Shown piece by piece: positions 36,103 to 50,183 of a stretch of DNA of 64,000 nt. The notes beneath the pieces were generated by a model that had not been told where the DNA came from, did no database searches, and saw only the letters and a list, made by a program, of their open reading frames with translations. The position numbers were made by a program, and so were the translations under genes. The DNA is from Variovorax sp. HW608 (GTDB taxonomy: Bacteria; Pseudomonadota; Gammaproteobacteria; Burkholderiales; Burkholderiaceae_C): positions 4,490,229 through 4,554,228 of the forward strand of contig NZ_LT607803.1 in NCBI RefSeq assembly GCF_900090195.1. The letters run 5' to 3'. How positions within the stretch are numbered: the stretch's first letter is position 1; every line of letters begins with the position of its first letter.

Positions 36103-36154
36103 CCCCATTTAAATGTTGACCGAATGGGGTGAGATTTAATTTCAATCTGACCCC
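36103..36154. repeat. REP-like alternative hairpins downstream of the RAYT gene
   Basis: Two inverted repeats share a GGGG: CCCCATT (36103-36109) with AATGGGG (36123-36129), and GGGGTGAGATT (36126-36136) with AATCTGACCCC (36144-36154, one mismatch). They cannot form together. The block is AT-rich compared with its neighbours and sits 55 nt after the transposase stop, the place expected for a RAYT's own REP sequences. No other copy was seen in the window. Confidence 0.65.
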
Positions 36155-36226
36155 AATTAAACCGTTTGGCATTATTTGTGCAAAGCAATATGCTCCGTTT
36201 CCCTGCGAAAACTGAAGGAGCACGCC

Positions 36227-40969
<4,743 letters not shown>

Positions 40970-41068
40970 CCCGAGCAACAACACTTTCACGCTCCGTGCA
41001 AGCTTGCTGTCGGCGCTTTCTCTCCCTGCGGGGAGCACCGCGGAACCGGCTTTGCCGGGCTGCTGGTG

Positions 41069-41120
41069 CTGCCCCCGGATGGGGGGAGGCGGCTACACGA
41101 AGTGAGCAAGCAACGGGGGC
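41069..41120 (+). repeat. diverged dispersed repeat in the gltB-gltD spacer
   Basis: The segment GCTGCCCCCGGATGGGGGGA, followed by ACACGAAGTG and ending CGGGGGC, matches the tail of the repeats in ccsB and between yadG and yadH in order and spacing (C-run, G-run, ACACGAAGTG, GGGGGC). It lacks the 16-mer head. Here the genes are not ATGA-coupled and the repeat lies in a 167-nt non-coding gap, which also contains a GCAAGCTTGC palindrome. Confidence 0.65.
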
Positions 41121-41136
41121 GAACTAAGGAATCACG

Positions 41137-42615
<1,479 letters not shown>

Positions 42616-42694
42616 GGCTGTTGTTGGGGTGGTACGCCCGGGAAGCGCGCCGGCGGGGCCGGGCGCAGGCTTCCCGTATCATTGGGTTACCGCG

Positions 42695-42726
42695 AGCCGG
42701 GATGTCGAAAGACGCCCCGGCTTTTT
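42695..42726 (+). terminator. intrinsic terminator after gltD
   Basis: AGCCGGG (42695-42701) pairs with CCCGGCT (42716-42722), followed by a run of five T (42722-42726). It lies 80 nt after the gltD stop and ends 7 nt before the mlaF ATG, so the mlaF promoter must overlap it or read-through must be used. Confidence 0.75.
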
Positions 42727-42733
42727 CATTGCC

Positions 42734-43558
42734 ATGGACCCAACACCAGATTCATCGCTCGTCGAGTTCCGTCACGTCGCCTTCGGCTACGACTCGCGCG
42801 CGATCCTCAATGACGTCTCCTTCGCCGTCCCGCGCGGAAAGGTCACCGCGCTGATGGGCGCATCCGGCGGCGGCAAGACCACGGTCCTGCGCCTCGTCGG
42901 CGGCCAGCTTCGGGCGCAACGCGGCGAGGTGCTCGTGAACGGCCAGGACGTCGGCAAGCTCGATACCGCGGGACTCTACGCGGCGCGGCGCCGCATGGGC
43001 ATGCTTTTCCAGTTCGGCGCGCTCTTCACCGACATGAGCGTGTTCGACAACGTGGCCTTTCCGCTGCGCGAGCACACGAACCTGTCCGAATCGCTCGTTC
43101 GTGACATCGTACTCATGAAGCTCGACGCCGTCGGCCTGCGCGGTGCGCGCGAGCTGATGCCCAGCGAGGTTTCGGGCGGCATGGCGCGCCGCGTGGCGCT
43201 TGCGCGTGCGATCGCGCTGGATCCGGACCTGGTCATGTACGACGAGCCCTTCGCGGGCCTCGATCCGATCTCGCTGGGCACCGCTGCGCGCCTGATCCGG
43301 CAACTCAACGACACGCTGGGGTTGACGAGCGTCATCGTCTCGCACGATCTCGAAGAGACCTTCCGCATCGCCGATCACGTGATCATCCTTGCCAACGGCG
43401 GCATCGCGGCGCAGGGGCGCCCGGATGACGTGCGCCGCAGCGACGATCCGCTGGTGCACCAGTTCGTCAATGCCCTGCCTGAAGGGCCGGTTCATTTCCA
43501 CTATCCGGCCATGACGGTGGAGGACGACTTCGGCAACAGCCACGGAGGGCGGGCATGA
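42734..43558 (+). CDS. mlaF: phospholipid transporter ATP-binding subunit MlaF
   Basis: ATPase of the MlaFEDB complex, which moves phospholipids between the inner membrane and MlaC to keep outer-membrane asymmetry. The 274-residue protein has Walker A GASGGGKTT, the signature SGGMARRVALARA, Walker B LVMYDEPFAGLDP and the switch His in VSHD. ATG at 42734; the open frame extends upstream through the terminator, which excludes earlier starts. Its stop is an ATGA shared with a repeat ORF, not directly with mlaE. Confidence 0.97.
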   Translation: MDPTPDSSLVEFRHVAFGYDSRAILNDVSFAVPRGKVTALMGASGGGKTTVLRLVGGQLRAQRGEVLVNGQDVGKLDTAGLYAARRRMGMLFQFGALFTDMSVFDNVAFPLREHTNLSESLVRDIVLMKLDAVGLRGARELMPSEVSGGMARRVALARAIALDPDLVMYDEPFAGLDPISLGTAARLIRQLNDTLGLTSVIVSHDLEETFRIADHVIILANGGIAAQGRPDDVRRSDDPLVHQFVNALPEGPVHFHYPAMTVEDDFGNSHGGRA

Positions 43559-43677
43559 GCCGCCCGGCCGCTCCGAAGGCGAATACCGAAGCGCTGCTGC
43601 GCGAAGGTACTCCAATGAGCCGCCGGGCCGCCCCAAGGCGAATACCGCAGCGCTGCTGCGCGGAGGTTAGCCAATGA
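43555..43677 (+). repeat. ATGA-junction coding repeat, copy 2 (40-codon ORF)
   Basis: Two tandem ~60-bp units between mlaF and mlaE form a 40-codon frame, MSRPAAPKANTEALLREG to CCAEVSQ. The start is the ATGA at the mlaF stop, and its TGA lies in the ATGA that starts mlaE. The 16-mer GCCGGGCCGCCCCAAG is at 43622-43637. It ends GCGGAGGTTAGCCAATGA, giving mlaE a GGAGG ribosome site 7 nt before ATG. A second unit-internal ATG (codon 21) is in the same frame. Relatives have mlaF and mlaE adjacent, so this is an insertion. Confidence 0.88.
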
Positions 43678-44456
43678 GCTGGTACCGGCCATCGGATGTG
43701 GGCTTCGCCGTGCGCAGCAAGCTCGCGGACCTTGGCGTGGGGGCGCGACTGTTCCTGCGCCTCTTCATCGGCGGCATGCGCAGTTTCCGCCGTTTCGGGC
43801 TGGTGCGCGACCAGATCCACTTCCTCGGCAACTACTCGCTCGCGATCATCGCGGTGTCTGGCCTGTTCGTGGGCTTCGTGCTCGGCCTGCAGGGCTACTA
43901 CACGCTGCAGCGCTACGGATCGTCGGAGGCGCTGGGCCTGCTGGTGGCGCTGAGTCTGGTGCGCGAATTGGGCCCGGTGGTCGCGGCGCTGCTGTTCGCC
44001 GGCCGCGCCGGCACCTCGCTCACCGCCGAGATCGGCCTGATGAAGGCCGGCGAGCAACTGAGCGCGATGGAGATGATGGCGGTCGATCCGGTGCAGCGCA
44101 TCCTGGCGCCGCGGTTCTGGGGTGGCGTGATCACCATGCCGCTGCTCGCCGCCGTCTTCAGCGCGGTGGGCGTGCTGGGCGGCTATGTGGTCGGGGTGCT
44201 GATGCTGGGCGTCGACCCCGGCGCGTTCTGGGGGCAGATGCAGGGCGGCGTCGATGTGTGGCGCGACGTGGGCAACGGCGTGGTCAAGAGCGTCGTCTTC
44301 GGCCTGACCGTCACGTTCATTGCGCTGCTCGAAGGCTATGAATCGCAGCCGACCCCCGAAGGCGTCTCGCGCGCCACGACGCGCACGGTCGTGGTGGCGT
44401 CGCTCGCGGTGCTGGGCCTCGACTTCATGCTGACCGCCATGATGTTCAGCATCTAG
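43674..44456 (+). CDS. mlaE: phospholipid transporter permease MlaE
   Basis: Membrane subunit of the Mla ABC transporter, 260 residues with about five or six hydrophobic segments. Family motifs include [37 protein letters not shown], and [20 protein letters not shown], which lies at the MlaF-coupling site. Its start overlaps the TGA of the repeat ORF, and its ribosome site comes from the repeat. Operon with mlaF and mlaDACB. Confidence 0.96.
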   Translation: MSWYRPSDVGFAVRSKLADLGVGARLFLRLFIGGMRSFRRFGLVRDQIHFLGNYSLAIIAVSGLFVGFVLGLQGYYTLQRYGSSEALGLLVALSLVRELGPVVAALLFAGRAGTSLTAEIGLMKAGEQLSAMEMMAVDPVQRILAPRFWGGVITMPLLAAVFSAVGVLGGYVVGVLMLGVDPGAFWGQMQGGVDVWRDVGNGVVKSVVFGLTVTFIALLEGYESQPTPEGVSRATTRTVVVASLAVLGLDFMLTAMMFSI

Positions 44457-44483
44457 AGAAACGATCAGAGGAGAGTGCAAGAA

Positions 44484-44975
44484 ATGCAACGTTCCAACAA
44501 AGACATCTGGGTCGGCCTGTTCGTGCTGATCGGCGCCGTGGCGCTGCTGTTCCTCGCGCTCCAGTCCGCAAATCTGCTGAGCCTGAACTTCCAGAAGACG
44601 TACGCGGTGACCGCCCGCTTCGACAACATCGGCGGCCTGAAGCCGCAGACCGCGGTCAAGAGCGCAGGCGTCGTGGTCGGGCGCGTCGAGTCGATCGGGT
44701 TCGACGACAAGAACTTCCAGGCCAACGTCACGCTGGCGCTGCAAAGCCGCTACAGCTTTCCGAAGGACAGCTCCCTCAAGATCCTGACCAGCGGCCTGCT
44801 CGGCGAGCAGTACATCGGCATCGAGGCGGGCGCCGACGAGAAGAACCTGCAGCCGGGCGACGTCATCACCGCAACCCAGTCTGCCGTCGTGCTCGAGAAC
44901 CTCATCGGACAGTTCCTCTACAGCAAGGCAGCCGAGGGAGGCAGCAGTCCGCAGGGCAACGCCAACAAGAAATGA
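44484..44975 (+). CDS. mlaD: MCE-domain lipid-binding protein MlaD
   Basis: Forms the hexameric periplasmic ring of the Mla complex. The 163-residue protein starts MQRSNKDIWVGLFVLIGAVA with one membrane anchor (about 9-30). A single MCE domain follows (about 38-115), with FDNIGGLKPQTAVKSAGVVV and TSGLLGEQYIGIEAG. The pore-forming C-terminal helix begins LIGQFLYSKA and a short tail follows. Start: ATG 44484 preferred to a GTG three codons earlier. ATGA overlap with mlaA. Confidence 0.96.
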   Translation: MQRSNKDIWVGLFVLIGAVALLFLALQSANLLSLNFQKTYAVTARFDNIGGLKPQTAVKSAGVVVGRVESIGFDDKNFQANVTLALQSRYSFPKDSSLKILTSGLLGEQYIGIEAGADEKNLQPGDVITATQSAVVLENLIGQFLYSKAAEGGSSPQGNANKK

Positions 44976-45709
44976 AACCAAGATCATCCTTCGCTGCGCG
45001 TTTCGCCGGCGTGTCTGCCGCGCGCGCGGCCTCGTCCGTCGCCGCCCTCGTGCTGGTCACGGGTTGCGCTACGGGCCCGAACGCCAATCCGGCGGATCCG
45101 CTGGAGCCGCTGAACCGGCAGGTCGCGCGCTTCAACGACACGGTCGATGACGCAGTGCTGCGTCCGGTCGCCACGATCTACCAGCGCGTGCTGCCCTCAC
45201 CAGTGCGCACGGGCGTCAACAACTTCTTCGGCAACCTCTCGGACATCTGGAGCTTCGTCAACAGCGCCCTGCAGCTGAAGCTGCAGGACAGCGCGCAGAC
45301 CTTCGCGCGCGTGAACGTCAACACCTTCTTCGGTCTGGGCGGCCTGCTCGACATCGCCACCGAGGCCGGCCTGGACCGCCACAGCGAGGACTTCGGTCAG
45401 ACGCTCGGCCGGTGGGGCGTTCCGAGCGGCCCGTATCTGGTGCTGCCGCTGCTCGGCCCCTCGACCCTGCGCGACACGGCCGCGCTGCCGCTGGACTTCC
45501 GGGGTGATGCACTCAGCTACGTCAACAACATTCCGGTGCGCAACTCACTCATTGCGCTGCGGCTGGTGGATCTGCGGTCCAACCTGCTGCGGGCCAGCCA
45601 GCTGCTCGAGGACGCGGCGCTCGATCGGTATACGTTCACACGCGATGCTTTCCTACAGCGTCGTCGGAGCGAAGTGTACGAAGGCAACCTGCCCGACGAA
45701 GAAAAATGA
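44972..45709 (+). CDS. mlaA: outer-membrane lipoprotein MlaA (VacJ)
   Basis: Removes misplaced phospholipids from the outer leaflet and hands them to MlaC. The 245-residue protein has a signal ending in the lipobox VTGC (Cys 32) and then DPLEPLNRQVARFNDTVDDA, the VacJ signature. Amphipathic regions such as GVNNFFGNLSDIWSFVNS and TFFGLGGLLDIATEAGL follow. In E. coli mlaA is elsewhere; its place inside the mla operon here is usual for Burkholderiales. Coupled to mlaD by ATGA. Confidence 0.96.
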   Translation: MKPRSSFAARFAGVSAARAASSVAALVLVTGCATGPNANPADPLEPLNRQVARFNDTVDDAVLRPVATIYQRVLPSPVRTGVNNFFGNLSDIWSFVNSALQLKLQDSAQTFARVNVNTFFGLGGLLDIATEAGLDRHSEDFGQTLGRWGVPSGPYLVLPLLGPSTLRDTAALPLDFRGDALSYVNNIPVRNSLIALRLVDLRSNLLRASQLLEDAALDRYTFTRDAFLQRRRSEVYEGNLPDEEK

Positions 45710-45830
45710 GGCCGCACGCGCGCTTGCATTCGGTTGCGGCGGCTTACCTGCCGGAGGAACCCCGACGGCTAAGTTGTCTCCAACCGCTCGCGTGAGCGTT
45801 CTTGTGACTTGAAAAACAGGGAAATTCCAG

Positions 45831-46484
45831 ATGAATCAGATTCTTCAACGCCGTACCTTTGGGCGTTTTGCGCTGGCCGGCCTGCTGCTGGCCGGTGCTG
45901 CGGTCGCCTTCGTGCGCCCGGCGCACGCTGCCGACGAGACGCCGGATGCGCTCGTCAAGCGCATCTCCGTCGACGTGCTCGACACCATCAAGGCCGACAA
46001 GTCCATCAAGGCCGGCGACGTCAACAAGATCATGGCGCTGGTCGACTCCAAGATCATGCCGCACGTCAATTTCCAGCGCATGACGGCTTCCGCAGTGGGT
46101 CCGGCCTGGCGCCAGGCGACGCCGGAGCAGCAAAAGCGGCTCGAGGAAGAGTTCAAGACACTCCTGGTGCGCACCTACGCGGGTGCGCTCAGCCAGGTCA
46201 GCGATCAGACCGTCAGCGTACGGCCCTTCCGCGGATCTCCGGACGAGAAGGAAGTGCTCGTCCGAACCGAAGTCCGCGGCAACGGCGATCCGGTGCAACT
46301 CGACTACCGCCTCGAAAGGACGCCTGGTGACGGGGAGGGCTGGAAGATCTACAACATCAACGTCCTTGGCGTGTGGCTGGTCGATACCTACCGCAGCCAG
46401 TTCGCGCAGCAGATCAACACCAGCGGCATCGACGGCCTGATCTCAGCCCTCGCTGCGCGCAACAAGTCCAACGCCAAGGGCTGA
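45831..46484 (+). CDS. mlaC: periplasmic phospholipid shuttle MlaC
   Basis: Soluble carrier between MlaA and MlaFEDB. The 217-residue protein has a signal peptide cleaved after AHA (about residue 33), with an RRTFGRFALAGLLLA stretch that resembles a twin-arginine motif although export by Sec is usual. The mature part has VDSKIMPHVNFQRMTASAVG, TLLVRTYAGAL and WKIYNINVLGVWLVDTYRSQF, all typical of MlaC. It lies 121 nt after mlaA, where no terminator was found, so the operon probably continues. Confidence 0.95.
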   Translation: MNQILQRRTFGRFALAGLLLAGAAVAFVRPAHAADETPDALVKRISVDVLDTIKADKSIKAGDVNKIMALVDSKIMPHVNFQRMTASAVGPAWRQATPEQQKRLEEEFKTLLVRTYAGALSQVSDQTVSVRPFRGSPDEKEVLVRTEVRGNGDPVQLDYRLERTPGDGEGWKIYNINVLGVWLVDTYRSQFAQQINTSGIDGLISALAARNKSNAKG

Positions 46485-46491
46485 CCGGGTC

Positions 46492-46764
46492 ATGCTGGTC
46501 CTGCCGCCGAAGTTGACCCACGACGAGGCCTCCGCCTGTGTGTACATGCTCCAGCGGGGGCTGGCCGGCCAGACCGGCAGCGCAACGGTCGTCGACGCCA
46601 CGGCGCTCACTCACTTCGATTCCTCGGCGCTGGCGGTGCTGCTCGAGTGCCGGCGCGAGTCCGCCGCGCTCGGGCGCGGCTTCGCAGTGAAGGGGCTCCC
46701 GTCGCGCCTGCGCGAGCTTGCATCGCTGTACGGCGTGGCCGGCCTTTTACCTGCCGCGCCATAG
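46492..46764 (+). CDS. mlaB: STAS-domain protein MlaB
   Basis: Small cytoplasmic subunit (90 residues) that binds MlaF and is needed for its assembly. The STAS fold is shown by VVDATALTHFDSSALAVLLE, with the conserved Asp-Ser-Ser, and the C-terminal LASLYGVAGLLP. It starts 7 nt after the mlaC stop (GGGTC before ATG, weak ribosome site). It closes the mlaFEDACB set; a -10-like box for the next transporter follows. Confidence 0.9.
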   Translation: MLVLPPKLTHDEASACVYMLQRGLAGQTGSATVVDATALTHFDSSALAVLLECRRESAALGRGFAVKGLPSRLRELASLYGVAGLLPAAP

Positions 46765-46781
46765 AAAAAGCGTCTGCCCCG

Positions 46782-46787
46782 TAAAAT
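46782..46787 (+). promoter_or_regulatory. -10 box before the YadG-like gene
   Basis: TAAAAT in CCCCGTAAAATCGTGGG lies 11 nt before the ATG at 46799, giving a leader of only about 5 nt. No ribosome site precedes the ATG. The -35 is not recognisable. It may add a second promoter between mlaB and the transporter genes. Confidence 0.4.
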
Positions 46788-46798
46788 CGTGGGTTCCC

Positions 46799-47746
46799 AT
46801 GCCTGCGATTTCGTTTCAATCGGTCTCGAAGACCTATCCTCCATCGCGCCAGCAACGGGCCCAGGGAAAACCGGGCCTGCGCGCTGTCGACAACGTGAGT
46901 TTCGAGATCGAGGAGGGCGAATTCTTCGGCCTTCTGGGCCCGAATGGCGCCGGGAAGACCACCCTGATCAGCATGCTCGCCGGCCTTTCGCGTCCCAGCG
47001 CGGGCACGATCGCGGTGCACGGCTTCGACGTTCAGCGCGAATATGGCCGGGCCCGCCGCCAGCTCGGCATCGTGCCGCAGGAACTGGTCTTCGATCCGTT
47101 CTTCAACGTGCGCGAGACCTTGCGCATCCAGTCCGGCTATTTCGGCATCAGCAACAACGACGACTGGATCGACGAACTCCTGCACAGCCTGGGCCTGGCG
47201 GACAAGGCGAGCGCCAACATGCGGCAGCTCTCCGGCGGCATGAAGCGCCGCGTGCTCGTCGCGCAGGCGCTGGTGCACAAGCCGCCGGTGATCGTGCTCG
47301 ACGAGCCGACCGCGGGCGTCGACGTCGAGCTGCGGCAGACTCTCTGGCAGTTCGTCGCCAAGCTCAACAAGCAGGGCAGCACGGTGCTGCTCACCACGCA
47401 CTATCTGGAAGAGGCGGAGGCGCTGTGCCATCGCATCGCGATGCTGAAGCTGGGCCGCGTGATCGCGCTCGACCGCACGAGCGAGCTGCTGCGCTCGGCG
47501 GCGAGCAACGTCCTTCGCTTCAAGACCGACGACATGCTGCCCTGGTCGATCGCGCAGCATGCGCGCGTCACCGGCCGAATTGTTCAACTGCCGGCACAGA
47601 ACGCGCACGAGGTCGAGCAACTGCTGGCGGCCATCCGTGAAGCGGGACTCGACGTCGAGGATGTCGAAATGCGCAAGGCCGATCTGGAAGACGTCTTCAT
47701 CGACCTGATGGCCGGGGAACAGACGCCGTTGGAGGTTGCCAGATGA
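46799..47746 (+). CDS. ABC transporter ATP-binding protein, YadG-like
   Basis: A 315-residue ABC-2-type ATPase. Walker A GPNGAGKTT, the Q-loop in IVPQELVFDPFFNVRETL, the signature LSGGMKRRVLVAQAL, Walker B VIVLDEPTAGVD, and the switch in LTTHYLEEAEALCHR are all present. The sequence follows E. coli YadG closely, including the C-terminal extension after residue ~230. It works with the YadH-like permease downstream, but its export substrate is unknown. Its stop is an ATGA shared with a repeat ORF inserted between the two genes. Confidence 0.93.
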   Translation: MPAISFQSVSKTYPPSRQQRAQGKPGLRAVDNVSFEIEEGEFFGLLGPNGAGKTTLISMLAGLSRPSAGTIAVHGFDVQREYGRARRQLGIVPQELVFDPFFNVRETLRIQSGYFGISNNDDWIDELLHSLGLADKASANMRQLSGGMKRRVLVAQALVHKPPVIVLDEPTAGVDVELRQTLWQFVAKLNKQGSTVLLTTHYLEEAEALCHRIAMLKLGRVIALDRTSELLRSAASNVLRFKTDDMLPWSIAQHARVTGRIVQLPAQNAHEVEQLLAAIREAGLDVEDVEMRKADLEDVFIDLMAGEQTPLEVAR

Positions 47747-47832
47747 GCGCAGCGCCGGGCCGCCCCAAGCAAGCTCGCACCCCCTCGGGGGGCAGCGAGG
47801 ACACGAAGTGCCGAGCGAGGGGGCTCCAATGA
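47743..47832 (+). repeat. ATGA-junction coding repeat, copy 3 (29-codon ORF)
   Basis: Between the YadG- and YadH-like genes an open frame of 29 codons (MSAAPGRPKQARTPSGGSED ... RARGLQ) starts on the ATGA of the upstream stop and ends with TGA overlapping the next ATG. It holds the 16-mer GCCGGGCCGCCCCAAG (47754-47769) and GGGGGGCAGCGAGGACACGA, as in the ccsB insertion, and ends GGGGGCTCCAATGA. One unit only. No strong ribosome site precedes the downstream ATG, unlike copies 1 and 2. Confidence 0.85.
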
Positions 47833-48596
47833 TGGTCAATGCGCTGGGCTGGCGCGCTCTGCTGTACAAGGAGATCCTGCGCTTCTGGAAGGTCGGCCTG
47901 CAGACCGTCGGTGCGCCCGTGCTCACCGCGCTGCTCTACCTGATGGTCTTCGGGCATGTGCTCGAGGACCACGTCAAGGTCTACGGGACCGTGAGCTACA
48001 CGGCCTTCCTGGTGCCGGGCCTCGTGATGATGAGCGTGCTGCAGAACGCCTTCGCCAACAGCTCGTCGTCGATCATCCAGAGCAAGATCATGGGCAGCCT
48101 GGTGTTCGTGCTGCTCACGCCGCTGTCGCACTGGGGCTGGTTCCTGGCCTACGTCGGCTCGTCGGTCGTGCGCGGGCTGGCGGTCGGGCTCGGCGTCTTC
48201 GTGGTGACGGCGCTCTTCGCGATGCCGGGCTTCGTCGCGCCGTGGTGGATCATCGTCTTCGCCTTCCTGGGGGCCGCGATCCTCGGCACGCTGGGGCTGA
48301 TCGCCGGACTCTGGGCCGAGAAGTTCGACCAGATGGCGGTGTTCCAGAACTTCCTGATCATGCCGATGACCTTCCTCTCGGGCGTCTTCTATTCGATCGG
48401 ATCGCTGCCGCCCTTCTGGCAGACCGTGAGCCACCTGAACCCGTTCTTCTACATGATCGACGGCTTCCGCTTCGGCTTCTTCGGCGTGAGCGACGTGTCG
48501 CCGTGGCTGAGCCTGGCGATCGTCGGCGCCGCCTGGCTGGTCGTGAGCGCCATCGCCGTGCATCTCTTGCGCATCGGCTACAAGATTCGCGGATGA
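47829..48596 (+). CDS. ABC-2 transporter permease, YadH-like
   Basis: A 255-residue membrane protein with six hydrophobic segments. KEILRFWKVGLQTVGAPVLT, the EGP-like FLVPGLVMMSVLQNAFANSS, and TFLSGVFYSIGSLPPFWQ with HLNPFFYMIDGFRFGFFG match the YadH family. It pairs with the YadG-like ATPase for export of an unknown substrate. It begins ATGATG, so the start is 47829 or 47832; the first overlaps the repeat ORF's stop. Confidence 0.93.
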   Translation: MMVNALGWRALLYKEILRFWKVGLQTVGAPVLTALLYLMVFGHVLEDHVKVYGTVSYTAFLVPGLVMMSVLQNAFANSSSSIIQSKIMGSLVFVLLTPLSHWGWFLAYVGSSVVRGLAVGLGVFVVTALFAMPGFVAPWWIIVFAFLGAAILGTLGLIAGLWAEKFDQMAVFQNFLIMPMTFLSGVFYSIGSLPPFWQTVSHLNPFFYMIDGFRFGFFGVSDVSPWLSLAIVGAAWLVVSAIAVHLLRIGYKIRG

Positions 48597-48623
48597 ACCC
48601 GCACCTTCGTTCCTACTGACATC

Positions 48624-48878
48624 ATGACCGCGGAAGAACTCCAATCGATCATTTCGGCGGGCCTCGCCTGCGAGCACATCACGCTCGAGGGCGACGGACG
48701 CCATTGGTACGCAACCATCGTCTCCCCCGCGTTCGAGGGCAAGCGCGCGATCCAGCGCCATCAGCTCGTCTACTCGACCCTGGGTGCCAAAATGCACACC
48801 GACGAGGTGCATGCGCTCTCGATGAAAACCTACACGCCCGCCGAGTGGGCGAAGCAGACTTCTTCGCCCTCCCTCTAG
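48624..48878 (+). CDS. ibaG: BolA-family protein IbaG
   Basis: A BolA-like protein of 84 residues, typical of IbaG (YrbA). It binds monothiol glutaredoxins and 2Fe-2S clusters and is linked to acid stress. Visible features are CEHITLEGDGRHWYATIVS, FEGKRAIQRHQLVYSTLG, with the conserved RxxRHQxVY, and MHTDEVHALSMKTYTPAEW. It lies between the ABC exporter and murA, the same place as in E. coli (mla-ibaG-murA). Confidence 0.95.
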   Translation: MTAEELQSIISAGLACEHITLEGDGRHWYATIVSPAFEGKRAIQRHQLVYSTLGAKMHTDEVHALSMKTYTPAEWAKQTSSPSL

Positions 48879-48896
48879 ACCTCCGCTGGATTCTTC

Positions 48897-50183
48897 ATGG
48901 ACAAACTTCTGATTCGCGGCGGGCGTACGCTTCGCGGCGAAGTACGCATTTCCGGCGCCAAGAACGCCGCCCTGCCCGAACTGTGCGCGGCGCTCCTGAC
49001 CGACCAGCCGGTGACACTGCACAACGTGCCCCGGCTGAAGGACGTCGAGACCATGCTCAAGCTGGTCCACAACATGGGCGTGGCGGCCGAGCGCGACGAC
49101 AACGGGACGGTGCGCATCAATGCGCGCTCGCTCGAAGTGCCCGAGGCGCCGTACGAGCTGGTCAAGACCATGCGCGCGTCGGTGCTCGCACTCGGGCCGC
49201 TGATCGCCCGCTTCGGGCGCGCCAAGGTCTCGCTGCCCGGTGGCTGCGCGATCGGATCGCGGCCGGTCGACCAGCACATCAAGGGCCTGCAGGCGATGGG
49301 TGCCGAGATCGTGGTCGAGCACGGCTACATGATCGCGAGCCTCGGCGGTGGCCGCAAGCGCCTGCACGGTGCGCGCATCACGACCGACATGGTGACCGTC
49401 ACCGGCACCGAGAACTTCCTGATGGCGGCCGCGCTGGCCGAAGGCGAGACGGTGCTCGAGAACGCCGCCCAGGAGCCCGAGATCACCGACCTGGCCGAGA
49501 TGCTGATCGCGATGGGCGCGAAGATCGAAGGCCATGGCACCAGCCGCATCCGCATCCAGGGCGTGGAAAAGCTCGGCGGCTGCACGCACCAGGTGGTGGC
49601 GGACCGCATCGAGGCGGGCACTTTCCTGTGCGCCGTGGCGGCCACCGGCGGTGATGTCTTCCTGAAACATGGCCGTGCCGATCATCTCGACGCCGTGATC
49701 GAAAAGCTGCTCGCCGCCGGCGCCGAAGTGACGGCCGCCGAGGACGGCATCCGCGTGCGCAGCCAGGGCCGCCTCAAGGCCCAGAGCTTCCGTACGACCG
49801 AGTACCCGGGCTTCCCGACCGACATGCAGGCCCAGTTCATGGCGCTCAACGTGATCGCCGACGGCACGTCGACGGTGACCGAGACGATCTTCGAGAACCG
49901 CTTCATGCACGTCGACGAAATGCTGCGCCTCGGCGCGCGCATCCAGACCGACGGCAAGGTGGCGGTGATCGAAGGCGGTTCGCAGCTGTCGGGCGCGACC
50001 GTGATGGCGACCGACCTGCGCGCATCCGCCAGCCTGGTGATCGCCGGGCTCGTGGCCGATGGCGAAACGCTGGTCGACCGGATCTACCACCTCGATCGCG
50101 GCTACGACCGCATGGAATCGAAGCTGCGCGGCATCGGGGCCGACATCGAGCGCGTGGCCGGTCCTGCCGAGGTGCAGCCATGA
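48897..50183 (+). CDS. murA: UDP-N-acetylglucosamine 1-carboxyvinyltransferase
   Basis: First committed step of peptidoglycan synthesis, adding enolpyruvate from PEP to UDP-GlcNAc. The 428-residue protein starts [20 protein letters not shown] with AKNAALPE. The fosfomycin-target cysteine is present in [15 protein letters not shown] (Cys about 117). [17 protein letters not shown] and [10 protein letters not shown] follow. It starts 18 nt after ibaG and ends in an ATGA overlap with hisG, linking it to the his operon. Confidence 0.98.
   Translation: MDKLLIRGGRTLRGEVRISGAKNAALPELCAALLTDQPVTLHNVPRLKDVETMLKLVHNMGVAAERDDNGTVRINARSLEVPEAPYELVKTMRASVLALGPLIARFGRAKVSLPGGCAIGSRPVDQHIKGLQAMGAEIVVEHGYMIASLGGGRKRLHGARITTDMVTVTGTENFLMAAALAEGETVLENAAQEPEITDLAEMLIAMGAKIEGHGTSRIRIQGVEKLGGCTHQVVADRIEAGTFLCAVAATGGDVFLKHGRADHLDAVIEKLLAAGAEVTAAEDGIRVRSQGRLKAQSFRTTEYPGFPTDMQAQFMALNVIADGTSTVTETIFENRFMHVDEMLRLGARIQTDGKVAVIEGGSQLSGATVMATDLRASASLVIAGLVADGETLVDRIYHLDRGYDRMESKLRGIGADIERVAGPAEVQP

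Noticed and set aside
45710..45830. A terminator or regulatory RNA in the mlaA-mlaC gap
   Set aside because: Only a weak CGCTC/GAGCG stem without T-run is present; the gap otherwise holds nothing recognisable.
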